From positions 1 to 10,404 of the forward strand of contig JANPBJ010000132.1 of assembly GCA_031430375.1 (NCBI GenBank): a stretch of DNA of 10,404 nt, given 5' to 3'. The notes beneath the pieces are model-generated. The model saw only the letters and a list, made by a program, of their open reading frames with translations, had not been told where the DNA came from and did no database searches. The DNA comes from JAENVU01 sp031430375. Its GTDB lineage: Bacteria; Actinomycetota; Acidimicrobiia; IMCC26256; JAENVU01. Of this stretch, positions 1 through 6,525 are shown one piece after another. Within the stretch, counting starts at the first letter, position 1, and every line of letters starts with the position of its first letter. The translations under genes were made by a program, and so were the position numbers.

Positions 1-2468
1 GTCTCGTTGACCCCATCCCAGCGGTGGAGCGCCGGCACGTCGCGCTCGACGACCGTGACGGTCTCGAGGACGCGCTCGACCAGCATCACTTCGACGGATT
101 CATCATCCGGGTCGGCGACGGCGACAACGTCGACCTCGACCTCAACCGCAATCTCGACCTTGATCACATCGCCCTTGGTCACATCGCCCTTGATCACGTC
201 GCCGTCGGCTTGTCCGGGCGCGATCGGTTCCCACGATGCGTCGGTCAACGTCATCGACAGGCGACCGAGCACCAGCTCGTCGGCATGCTCGGAGATCGGC
301 AGCACCGCGCCATCGCGGGCCCGGCTCAATAACGCGGCGTCGACCCCGGCATAGGCCGGTGCCACCCGCGCAATCTCGTCTTGGACTTCCTCAGCCGTGG
401 CAAGGTCGAAGTCTTCGCGCAGCCGCAACGCCAACTCGGCGGCGATGCGCCAGTCGGGCATCGCCGTGCCCTCGGCCGACACCTTGCGAGCCACCCGCTG
501 GACCCGGCCCTCCACGTTGGTGACGCTGCCGTCCTGCTCACCCCATGTGGTGACGGGGAGGAACACATCGGCCGCGCGGTTGCTGTGGTTCAGGAACATG
601 TCGACCGCGATCACGAACTTCGCGCCGGCCACGCCCTTCACCGCGAGCGACCGGTCGGGACAATCGTTGTGCGGATCGGCGCCCAACAGGACGAGCGCCT
701 CGATCTTGGCGTTCGCGGCCGCCTGGAGGATCCCGAGCGCGTCGAGCCCGCGGTCGCTGGGTACTGCGCCCCACGCGTCTTCGAACCAGTCGCGGCCGGC
801 ATCGAGGCTGACCCGGCCAGGGAGGAACCCGGGCGCGAGACCAAGGTCGAGCGCGCCCCGCACGTTTCCCCGGCGCAACGCCACGATGAAGCGGGCGTCG
901 TCCAAGCCGGTGAGCTCACCAATCGCGGCCACGGTCGCGTCACTGTGCTCGGCCAGGTTGCCGCGCCCGGCGATGACCACCACGTGACCCTCGCGGCCGG
1001 TGAGTGCAGCCGCGGCGGCTTGCATTCCCTCGTCGGTCCCGGCGTTGCCACCGAGGGCGGCCACCAACGCGGTGGCGACATCGGCTTGTTCGCCGGGCGC
1101 GTACCGCAGGCTGGCAGCCGCGTACCGGGCGAGACCGGTGGCGGTGGGAGTGATCTCGATCAGGGGAACGCCGAGCTCCACCGCGGCGCGACGAGCGCGC
1201 AGGAAGAGGACAGGAAGTTCTTCCTTGATGTCCACGCCGAGCAGCACGATCGCCCGCGCGGTATCGAGATCTGCGATCGTCGCATGCGGAAGGCCGAGCG
1301 CGACCTCGGCCGGCAGACCATCGCCCATCTGCGCGTCGACGTTGTCGGTGCGCAGCACACCCTTGGCGAACCGGGCCCACACGTAGGCGTCTTCGTTGGT
1401 GCCGCGCGCGCCACCGAGCACCGCGATGCTCGACGCGCCGTTCTGCGCCAGTGCAGAGCGCAGGGCGTCGGCCGCGGCGTCGAGCGCCTCGGGCCACGAG
1501 CACGCCACGAGCTGGCCCCCGCGGCGAATCATCGGGCGCGTGATGCGCGCCTCGCTGTGCACGGCGTCGTATCCGTAGCGGCCTTTGTCGCACAGCCAAC
1601 CGTGGTTGACGGGTTCGCTGTCCACACCGAGGAGCCGCACGAGACGGTTCGAACTCGACTCCAGCGCGCCGCGGCAGTGCACCGCGCACGTGGTGCAACT
1701 GGTTTCGGGGGCACTCAGGTCCCACGGCCGCGCCTTGCACCGATACGGCGTGGCCGTGAGCGCGCCCACGGGGCAGATCTGCACCACGTTGCCGGAGAAG
1801 TACGACGCGAACGGCTCGTCGGGGAAGGTGGTGATCTCGGTGTAGCCGCCGCGCTCGCCGAACGTGATGAGCGGGTCGCCCGCAATCTCATCGGCGAACC
1901 GCGTGCAACGCGCGCATTGGATGCAACGCTCGCGGTCGAGCAGCACGAGATCCGAGATCGGGATCGGCTTTTCCCAGTGCCGCTTCTCTTCGGTGAAGCG
2001 CGACTCGCCGGGCCCGAACGCGAGGGTGATGTCCTGGAGCGGACACTCCCCGCCGCGGTCACACACTGGGCAGTCGAGGGGGTGATTCACCAGCAGGAGT
2101 TCGAGGATGCCGTCCTGCGCGTCCTTCACGGTGTCGGACAGGGTGTTGACCACCATGCCCTCGGCCACCGGCGTGGTGCAGGCCGGCGGCAGGCCCCGCA
2201 CGCCTTCGATCTCCACGAGACACATACGGCACATGCCCACGGGCTTCATGCGCTCGTGCCAGCAGAACCGCGGGATATAGGTGCCGTGCTCTTGCGCGGC
2301 CTTGATCAGCACTTCGCCCTTGGGGACCTGCACCGTCGTGCCGTCGATCGTGATGCTGACCATCTCTGCCGCTCTTGCCCCTTCGGGGCGGGCCGCTCGG
2401 GCCACGCTCGCCGGGGTGGTTGGGGGGTTCACCGCCGTCGACGGCTCGCTCTTGCTCGTGCTCGTCAT
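1..2468 (-). CDS. nuoG: NADH-quinone oxidoreductase subunit G (NuoG), 3' end outside the window
   Basis: Large iron-sulfur subunit of the peripheral arm of complex I; it passes electrons from NuoF/NuoE towards NuoB. The frame stays open from 2468 to the left edge (822 codons), so only the C-terminus is missing. Numbering from the ATG at 2363: C34, C45, C48 and C62 bind the 2Fe-2S cluster; H94, C98, C101 and C107 (in CPVCDRGGECPLQ) bind the His-ligated 4Fe-4S cluster; CIQCARC and a later CPVGAL follow; SCTTCAVHC plus a downstream GWLCDKGRYG match the extra N7 cluster seen in some bacterial NuoG. A molybdopterin-oxidoreductase-like domain follows. Two starts are possible. ATG 2468 overlaps the nuoF stop (ATGA) and adds 35 Thr/Ser/Pro/Ala-rich residues with high GC at third positions. 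ATG 2363 follows the 46-base element also found before nuoE and nuoF. I prefer 2468, with moderate certainty. Encoded near residue 720 is a GDVxK triplet repeat. Confidence 0.95.
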   Translation of the reverse strand, partial: MTSTSKSEPSTAVNPPTTPASVARAARPEGARAAEMVSITIDGTTVQVPKGEVLIKAAQEHGTYIPRFCWHERMKPVGMCRMCLVEIEGVRGLPPACTTPVAEGMVVNTLSDTVKDAQDGILELLLVNHPLDCPVCDRGGECPLQDITLAFGPGESRFTEEKRHWEKPIPISDLVLLDRERCIQCARCTRFADEIAGDPLITFGERGGYTEITTFPDEPFASYFSGNVVQICPVGALTATPYRCKARPWDLSAPETSCTTCAVHCRGALESSSNRLVRLLGVDSEPVNHGWLCDKGRYGYDAVHSEARITRPMIRRGGQLVACSWPEALDAAADALRSALAQNGASSIAVLGGARGTNEDAYVWARFAKGVLRTDNVDAQMGDGLPAEVALGLPHATIADLDTARAIVLLGVDIKEELPVLFLRARRAAVELGVPLIEITPTATGLARYAAASLRYAPGEQADVATALVAALGGNAGTDEGMQAAAAALTGREGHVVVIAGRGNLAEHSDATVAAIGELTGLDDARFIVALRRGNVRGALDLGLAPGFLPGRVSLDAGRDWFEDAWGAVPSDRGLDALGILQAAANAKIEALVLLGADPHNDCPDRSLAVKGVAGAKFVIAVDMFLNHSNRAADVFLPVTTWGEQDGSVTNVEGRVQRVARKVSAEGTAMPDWRIAAELALRLREDFDLATAEEVQDEIARVAPAYAGVDAALLSRARDGAVLPISEHADELVLGRLSMTLTDASWEPIAPGQADGDVIKGDVTKGDVIKVEIAVEVEVDVVAVADPDDESVEVMLVERVLETVTVVERDVPALHRWDGVNE
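160..204 (-). repeat. Three tandem 15-base repeats inside nuoG
   Basis: Three consecutive 15-base units (160-174, 175-189, 190-204) differ by only one or two bases each. They encode the residue pattern GDVIK-GDVTK-GDVIK in a charged, valine-rich stretch (continuing VEIAVEVEVDVV) near the C-terminal end of the visible NuoG. In-frame tandem duplication in a linker is the simplest explanation. Confidence 0.8.
2364..2409 (-). repeat. 46-base pre-start element, copy 1 (nuoG)
   Basis: This copy ends directly against the ATG at 2363. Read on the minus strand it has a 22-base block beginning GAGCGTGGCCCGAGCGGCCC (with a GGCC/GGCC stem), then a hairpin at 2377-2389 (arms GCCCC and GGGGC, loop GAA), then a purine-rich stretch before ATG. 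The first 22 bases are identical to the copy before nuoE; I count 38 of 46 identical overall, without gaps. If nuoG starts at 2468 the element is translated in frame, as SVARAARPEGARAAE. Confidence 0.7.
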
Positions 2469-3796
2469 GGTGCGCTCACGGGGATCGACGCGTAGCCGTT
2501 GGTGCACATCGCCTCGACCTCTTCCTTGAAGTACTTGTGCAGGCTCGCGACCGGGGACACCGCCGACGGGCCGAGGGGGCAGATCGTGGTCTGGGTGAAC
2601 GGCGCATTGAGCACACCCGGCGAGATGGAGTTGCCCACGTCGAACAAGAGGTCGAGGTCGTTCGGACGACCTTCGCCGTGCGAGATGCGGTAGAGGACCT
2701 TCTCGATCCAGCCTGCACCTTCCCGGCACGGCGTGCACTTGCCGCAGCTCTCATGGGCGAAGAACTTGGCGAGACGCCAGGCGACCAGCGCAGGATTCGT
2801 GGTGTCGTCGAAGACCATCACCGCGCCGGAGCCGAGCATGACGCTGTAGGTCTGCTGCACGAAGTCCATGTCGAGTGGCGCGTCGAGGTGCTCGTCGGAT
2901 CCGGTGAGCCATTGACTCGATGCGCCACCGGGGACGAAGAACTTGACCTTGCGGCCGTTGGGCACACCGCCACCGAGCTCGGGAGACTCGATGAGATCGC
3001 GGAACGTGATGCCGAGCTCGACCTCGTAGTTACCGGGCCGCTTCACGTGACCGGAGAGCGAGAAGATGCGCGTGCCCGTCGACTTGTTCACGCCCAGCTC
3101 CGCGTACTTTGCGCCACCCAATTGCAGGATGTGCGGGAGCGTGGAGAGCGTCTCGACGTGGTTGACGACCGTCGGCTTGGCGTAGAGGCCCGCGATGGCC
3201 GGGAATGGCGGGCGGATCCGCGGCATACCGCGCTCACCCTCGAGGCTCTCGAGGAGCGCGGTCTCTTCGCCGCAGATGTAGGCACCCGCGCCGCGGTGCA
3301 CGACGATCTCGAGGTCGAAGCCAGACCCCTGGATGTCCTTGCCGAGGAAGCCGCCGACGTGCGCATCCTTGATGGCTTGGGTCAGCCGCTCGTAGCCGAG
3401 TGCGAACTCGCCGCGTAGGTACACGAAGGCCTGATTGCAACTGATCGCATACGACGCAATCGCGATGCCTTCGATGAGTTGATGCGGGTCGAGCTCCACC
3501 AGCATGCGGTCTTTGAAGGTGGACGGTTCGCCTTCGTCGCCGTTCACCACGAGGTAGCGCGGGAACGAGTCCTTGGGCAGGAACGACCACTTGGTGGCCG
3601 CGGGAAATCCGGCGCCACCGCGGCCGCGGAGCCCCGAGGGGGCGAGGACCTCGGGACCGATTGCGGCGGCGTCCATCCCGAGCGCTTGGCGCAACGCGGT
3701 GTAGCCGCCGGACGCGAGGAAACCTTCCATCGTCCACGAATCCTGCGGACGGTCGTGCAAGCGCGCGGTGACGAGACGAGTTTCAGTGGCCGTCAT
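2465..3796 (-). CDS. nuoF: NADH-quinone oxidoreductase subunit F (NuoF), NADH/FMN-binding
   Basis: The 51-kDa-type subunit that oxidises NADH and holds FMN and cluster N3, at the tip of the complex I arm on the cytoplasmic side. It has 443 residues, normal for the family. The glycine-rich FMN/NADH loop GLRGRGGAGFPAATKW is at residues 55-70, NGDEGEPSTFKDR at 85-97 and GAGAYICGEETALLESLEG at 169-187. An SLBB-type segment lies at about 245-300. The N3 ligands are C351, C354 and C357 (ESCGKCTPCREG) plus C406 (TTICPLGP). The start is ATG 3796, which overlaps the TGA of a preceding 30-codon mini-ORF; the stop TGA overlaps ATG 2468 of nuoG. Both overlaps suggest translational coupling. Upstream lies copy 2 of the 46-base element. 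Confidence 0.97.
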   Translation of the reverse strand: MTATETRLVTARLHDRPQDSWTMEGFLASGGYTALRQALGMDAAAIGPEVLAPSGLRGRGGAGFPAATKWSFLPKDSFPRYLVVNGDEGEPSTFKDRMLVELDPHQLIEGIAIASYAISCNQAFVYLRGEFALGYERLTQAIKDAHVGGFLGKDIQGSGFDLEIVVHRGAGAYICGEETALLESLEGERGMPRIRPPFPAIAGLYAKPTVVNHVETLSTLPHILQLGGAKYAELGVNKSTGTRIFSLSGHVKRPGNYEVELGITFRDLIESPELGGGVPNGRKVKFFVPGGASSQWLTGSDEHLDAPLDMDFVQQTYSVMLGSGAVMVFDDTTNPALVAWRLAKFFAHESCGKCTPCREGAGWIEKVLYRISHGEGRPNDLDLLFDVGNSISPGVLNAPFTQTTICPLGPSAVSPVASLHKYFKEEVEAMCTNGYASIPVSAP

Positions 3797-3885
3797 CCGT
3801 CCCCCTCTTGGCCCTGCGGTCCGGGCCGGTCGGGCCCCGCTCGGCGAGCGCGGGCCGGGTATTCGCGATCGAACGCCTCGCTCAC
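3793..3885 (-). CDS. 30-codon mini-ORF bridging nuoE and nuoF
   Basis: A GTG start overlaps the nuoE stop (GTGA, 3885-3882) and its TGA overlaps the nuoF start (ATGA, 3796-3793), so it exactly fills the gap between the two genes. The 30-residue product is rich in Arg, Pro and Gly and resembles no family I know. Its last half lies in the 46-base element and resembles the mini-ORF before nuoE when aligned from the stop codon (both show A..P[DE]RP, then QE, then an acidic residue near the end). It may be a coupling device that carries ribosomes from nuoE to nuoF, a small protein, or chance in a GC-rich spacer. Confidence 0.35.
   Translation of the reverse strand: MSEAFDREYPARARRAGPDRPGPQGQEGDG
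3797..3842 (-). repeat. 46-base pre-start element, copy 2 (nuoF)
   Basis: This copy ends against ATG 3796. Minus-strand order is GAGCGGGGCCCGACCGGCCC, then a 13-base hairpin at 3810-3822 (arms GGACC and GGGCC, loop GCA, one A/G mismatch), then AAGAGGGGGACGG and ATG. I count 36 of 46 identical to copy 1, ungapped. The second base pair of the stem is flipped relative to the other copies (G-C for C-G), so pairing is kept. Confidence 0.6.
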
Positions 3886-4373
3886 GACGCTCTGCTTCCG
3901 GAGATGGTGCGAGCCGCGAGGGCGCCGGACTTGTAGTCGTCGACCACTGCGGCGGCGAGCTCGGGGTTCAAGTGTTCGTGGAACTCGTAGTTCACCTGCA
4001 TCGATGGTGCGTTGCCGCACGCCGCGAGGCACTCCACTTCTTCGACGGTCACGTCCGGGTCGTTCGCGTAGCGGGCGTCGAGGTGGTCGAGAATCTCGGG
4101 GCCGCCGAGGACGAGACAGGTGACGTTCGTACACACGCTGACCAGGTATTTCCCGCACGGCTTGCGCTTGAACATGGTGTAGAAGCTGCACGTGCCGAGC
4201 ACCTCGGCGGGGGTGACACCGGTGAGGTCCGCGATCTCGCGCATGGCTTCGGGACTCAGCCAGCCGTCTTGATCCTGGGCAAGGTGCGCCAACGGCAGGA
4301 TCCCACTCTTCGGCCGCGGGTACTGCGCCAAAATCTCGTGCGCCCGCGCAATGTTCGTCGCATTGAACGTCAT
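3882..4373 (-). CDS. nuoE: NADH-quinone oxidoreductase subunit E (NuoE), 2Fe-2S protein
   Basis: The 24-kDa-type thioredoxin-like subunit holding 2Fe-2S cluster N1a, partner of NuoF in the NADH-dehydrogenase module. It has 163 residues, as expected. An N-terminal helical part (YPRPKSGILPLAHLAQDQDG, residues 18-37) precedes the cluster motifs: C81 and C86 in VCTNVTC, then C115 and C119 in ECLAACGN. I chose ATG 4373 because the product then starts at the usual family N-terminus and GGAG-type ribosome-binding sequence lies just upstream. The reading frame stays open to ATG 4496, but that would translate the repeat element and an inverted repeat. The start overlaps the TGA of an upstream 31-codon mini-ORF. 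The spacer from nuoD, 4374-4559, is unusually long for this operon. Confidence 0.96.
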   Translation of the reverse strand: MTFNATNIARAHEILAQYPRPKSGILPLAHLAQDQDGWLSPEAMREIADLTGVTPAEVLGTCSFYTMFKRKPCGKYLVSVCTNVTCLVLGGPEILDHLDARYANDPDVTVEEVECLAACGNAPSMQVNYEFHEHLNPELAAAVVDDYKSGALAARTISGSRAS

Positions 4374-4465
4374 GACTCCCGCTCCTGCGACTTCGTCGCG
4401 GGCCGCTCGGGCCACGCTCCGCTGGCGTTGCGGCTGCACGTCTGAATACGTCCCGCTGCGCTCAT
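4370..4465 (-). CDS. 31-codon mini-ORF immediately before nuoE
   Basis: It starts at ATG 4465, whose first bases overlap the stop of the preceding mini-ORF (ATGA), and its own TGA overlaps the nuoE ATG (ATGA). It is preceded by GGAGCGGGAGTC, a good ribosome-binding sequence. The 31-residue product starts MSAAGRIQTC and ends SQERES. It is exactly as long as the mini-ORF before it (96 bases each), and both have Cys at position 10 and end in ERES. The shared ending comes from the 15-base direct repeat at each junction. Its second half overlaps the 46-base element. Function unknown; a translational-coupling relay or a repeat-derived artefact are both possible. Confidence 0.35.
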   Translation of the reverse strand: MSAAGRIQTCSRNASGAWPERPATKSQERES

Positions 4466-4477
4466 GACTCCCGCTCC
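4371..4477 (-). repeat. 15-base direct repeat carrying ribosome-binding sequence and ATG, flanking a 77-base spacer
   Basis: GGAGCGGGAGTCATG (minus strand) occurs at 4385-4371, where it is the nuoE ribosome-binding sequence and start, and again at 4477-4463, where it starts the mini-ORF. The copies are 92 bases apart. This is what an insertion or segmental duplication between nuoD and nuoE would leave, with the second copy recreating a start site for nuoE. Confidence 0.75.
4374..4419 (-). repeat. 46-base pre-start element, copy 3 (nuoE)
   Basis: This copy ends against ATG 4373. Its first 22 bases match copy 1 exactly. The hairpin at 4387-4399 has arms GCGAC and GTCGC with loop GAA. Compared with copy 1 (GCCCC/GGGGC) both changed arm positions are compensated in the opposite arm. 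The tail AGGAGCGGGAGTC supplies the nuoE ribosome-binding sequence. Confidence 0.7.
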
Positions 4478-4557
4478 CGCTCCAGCGGCTGTTCATTGTG
4501 CGTATTCCACGGGTGGAGAGGGCACGCGCACAATGAACGGGGGTTCGCGAGGCTCAT
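4462..4557 (-). CDS. 31-codon mini-ORF immediately after nuoD
   Basis: ATG 4557 lies two bases after the nuoD stop codon (TAG, 4562-4560), and the TGA at 4464-4462 overlaps the ATG of the next mini-ORF. The product begins MSLANPRSLC and ends ERERES. The 12-base inverted repeat 4491-4538 lies wholly inside it. I know no related family. The neat junctions on both sides argue for real translation or coupling, but length and composition alone cannot establish it. Confidence 0.3.
   Translation of the reverse strand: MSLANPRSLCACPLHPWNTHNEQPLERERES
4491..4538 (-). repeat. Perfect 12-base inverted repeat between nuoD and nuoE
   Basis: GTTCATTGTGCG (4491-4502) is the exact reverse complement of CGCACAATGAAC (4527-4538), with a 24-base loop that itself contains CCAC and GTGG. 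In the nuo transcript this would fold into a stable stem. No T-run follows on the minus strand, so it is not a classical intrinsic terminator. A processing site, attenuator or small inverted-repeat element is possible. Confidence 0.7.
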
Positions 4558-4559
4558 CA

Positions 4560-5939
4560 CTAGCGATCCACCTCGCCCATGATGGGGTCGACGCTCGAGA
4601 TGATGGCCACACCGTCGGCGACCATGCGGTTCTTGATCATCGGTTGCATCGTCTGCAGGTTGTAGAAGGACGGGCCGCGCACGTGCATGCGGATGGGCTT
4701 CCCGGTGCCGTCGCTCACCATGTAGCAACCCACCTCGCCGCGGGGCGACTCCGCGTAGGCGTAGGTCTCGCCAGCAGGGACGCGGAAGCCTTCGGTGAAG
4801 AGCTTGAAGTGGTGGATGAGCGCTTCCATCGACTCGTCGATGCGCGCCCGCGGTGGCGGGGTGACCTTCTTGTCCTGCACGCGGTAGTCGCCGCTCGGCA
4901 TCATGTCCACGCACTGGCGCACGATCTTGATGGACTCCGCGATCTCGTAGAGCCGGATGCGGTAGCGGTCGAAGCAGTCGCCGTTCTCGGTGTAGATGAC
5001 GTCGAAATCCACCTGGTCATAGGCCAGGTACGGCTGGGTCTTGCGCAGGTCCCAGGCGAATCCGGTAGAGCGCAGGATCGGGCCACTCGCCGCGAATCCC
5101 AGCGCCTCTTCCTTCGTGATCACGCCCACGCCCACCATGCGCTCGAGCCAGATCGGGTTGCCGGTGAGGAGCTCGTCGTACTCGGCGATGCCGCGCTCCA
5201 CCGTCTCGCAGAGTTCGAGGCACGCGTCCTGCCAACCCTCCGGCAGATCGGCGGCCACGCCACCGGGGCGCACGAAGTTGTGGTTCATGCGCAGGCCGGT
5301 GATGAGCTCGAGCACTCGCAGCGTTTCTTCGCGCTCGCGCCAGCCGTAGAGCATCATCGAGATCGCGCCGAGGTCCATGCCGTTGCTCGCCTGGAAGAGC
5401 AAGTGGCTGGCCATGCGGCTCAGCTCGGCGAGGAGCATGCGGATCCAGATCGCGCGGTCGGGGACTTCCACGTCGAGGAGCTGTTCCACGGCCATCGAGA
5501 ACACGAGCTCGTTCGCGATCGGCGACGCGTAATCCATCCGGGTCACGTTGGTACAGCCCTGCACGTAGGTGAGCTGCTCGCCGGTCTTCTCCATGCCGGT
5601 ATGGAGGTAACCGACGATGGGCTTGGCCCGCACCACGGTCTCGCCGTCGAGCTCCATCATGATGCGCAACACGCCGTGCGTTGATGGGTGCTGCGGCCCC
5701 ATGTTGATGATCATCGTCTGGCTTTCGCCCTCGACCTCGGGCCACGGCCCACCGGTCACGACGATCTCGGATTGCTGGGTGAGGACCTGCTCGCCTTCGT
5801 CGGTCTGGCGTTCGAGGCGCGACTGTTCCATCTGCGCGGGCGTCTCGGTGAGGGGCGCGTCCGCGGACGCGTCAACCGCGCTCTCCGCGTCCGCCGACTC
5901 CACGTCGATCACCTCGAGGTCGTCACTCGCTGCGCTCAT
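4560..5939 (-). CDS. nuoD: NADH-quinone oxidoreductase subunit D (NuoD), 49-kDa type
   Basis: Connecting-module subunit of complex I that, with NuoB, builds the quinone-reduction site near cluster N2. It has 459 residues from ATG 5939, which overlaps the nuoC stop (ATGA). The family motif GPQHPSTHG is at residues 81-89, followed by YLHTGMEK at 111-118, and the protein ends in the expected DPIMGEVDR. The first 60 or so residues are an acidic, Ala/Asp/Glu/Ser-rich extension before the core, as is common but variable in actinobacterial NuoD. The frame extends upstream to 6017, but that would overlap nuoC by about 80 bases with no gain in family similarity. The long gap to nuoE holds mini-ORFs and repeats. 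Confidence 0.97.
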   Translation of the reverse strand: MSAASDDLEVIDVESADAESAVDASADAPLTETPAQMEQSRLERQTDEGEQVLTQQSEIVVTGGPWPEVEGESQTMIINMGPQHPSTHGVLRIMMELDGETVVRAKPIVGYLHTGMEKTGEQLTYVQGCTNVTRMDYASPIANELVFSMAVEQLLDVEVPDRAIWIRMLLAELSRMASHLLFQASNGMDLGAISMMLYGWREREETLRVLELITGLRMNHNFVRPGGVAADLPEGWQDACLELCETVERGIAEYDELLTGNPIWLERMVGVGVITKEEALGFAASGPILRSTGFAWDLRKTQPYLAYDQVDFDVIYTENGDCFDRYRIRLYEIAESIKIVRQCVDMMPSGDYRVQDKKVTPPPRARIDESMEALIHHFKLFTEGFRVPAGETYAYAESPRGEVGCYMVSDGTGKPIRMHVRGPSFYNLQTMQPMIKNRMVADGVAIISSVDPIMGEVDR

Positions 5940-6520
5940 CGCGGGCCCGGGTCGCCTTTGAACGTGACCGGGACGCGCGCGGGTGCGTCGTCCTTGCGCA
6001 GGGGGTGGCCCACCCAATCGTCGGGCATGAGGATGCGGGTGAGTTCGGGGTGGCCGGGGAAGGTGATGCCGTAGAGGTCGAACACTTCGCGCTCCGCGAA
6101 GTTCATGCCGGGATAGACCGGCGTGATGCTCGCGATCGACGGGTCCGCCAGCGGTACTTGGGCAATCACGCGAATGCGCCGGTTGCGGGTGTGCGACAAG
6201 AAACTGGCCACGATCTCGAACCGCTCGGGGTTCACGCCGGGAATCGAAAGCCGTTCCACGTCGCCGAGGTGATCGACGGCGGTGACGTCGAGACAGGAGG
6301 TGAACTGTTCGTCGTCGCGCAGGTACGTGGCGGCGTCGGCCCAGTGGGCGCGGTCGAGGTAGACCACCGCCTGGCCGTGAGAGTTGTGAAACACCGCGCC
6401 GTCGAAGCGAGCACAGAGGGCCGCGGCGACCTCATCCGATGGCACGGGCTTTTCGGTCGCGGGGAGCTTGTGCTCTTCTTCACGAGCGACGTCGGTTTCG
6501 GGCGCGGCGGACTCGGTCAT
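5936..6520 (-). CDS. nuoC: NADH-quinone oxidoreductase subunit C (NuoC), 30-kDa type
   Basis: Soluble connecting subunit that packs against NuoD and NuoB in the peripheral arm; it has no cofactor of its own. It has 194 residues. The 30-kDa signature runs over residues 143-177 and includes EREVFDLYGITFPGHP and MPDDWVGHPLRKD. The first 30 residues are a charged extension. The ATG at 6520 lies five bases after the nuoB stop codon. The stop TGA overlaps the nuoD start. This is a separate NuoC, not the fused NuoCD of enterobacteria. Confidence 0.96.
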   Translation of the reverse strand: MTESAAPETDVAREEEHKLPATEKPVPSDEVAAALCARFDGAVFHNSHGQAVVYLDRAHWADAATYLRDDEQFTSCLDVTAVDHLGDVERLSIPGVNPERFEIVASFLSHTRNRRIRVIAQVPLADPSIASITPVYPGMNFAEREVFDLYGITFPGHPELTRILMPDDWVGHPLRKDDAPARVPVTFKGDPGPR

Positions 6521-6525
6521 CGGGT

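Noticed and set aside
381..2495. A 704-codon open frame on the plus strand
   Set aside because: It lies antisense to nuoG, whose cluster motifs are unmistakable; long antisense frames are expected opposite GC-rich coding sequence. It shows no family motif.
2375..3418. A 347-codon plus-strand open frame
   Set aside because: Antisense shadow of nuoF, with the biased composition of mirrored codons and no recognisable domain.
4374..4496. Upstream in-frame start for nuoE at 4496
   Set aside because: The extra 41 residues translate the repeat element and part of the inverted repeat, while ATG 4373 has a good ribosome-binding sequence and family-like start.
5940..6017. Upstream in-frame start for nuoD at 6017
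   Set aside because: It would overlap nuoC by about 80 bases; the ATGA overlap at 5939 is the standard junction in this operon.
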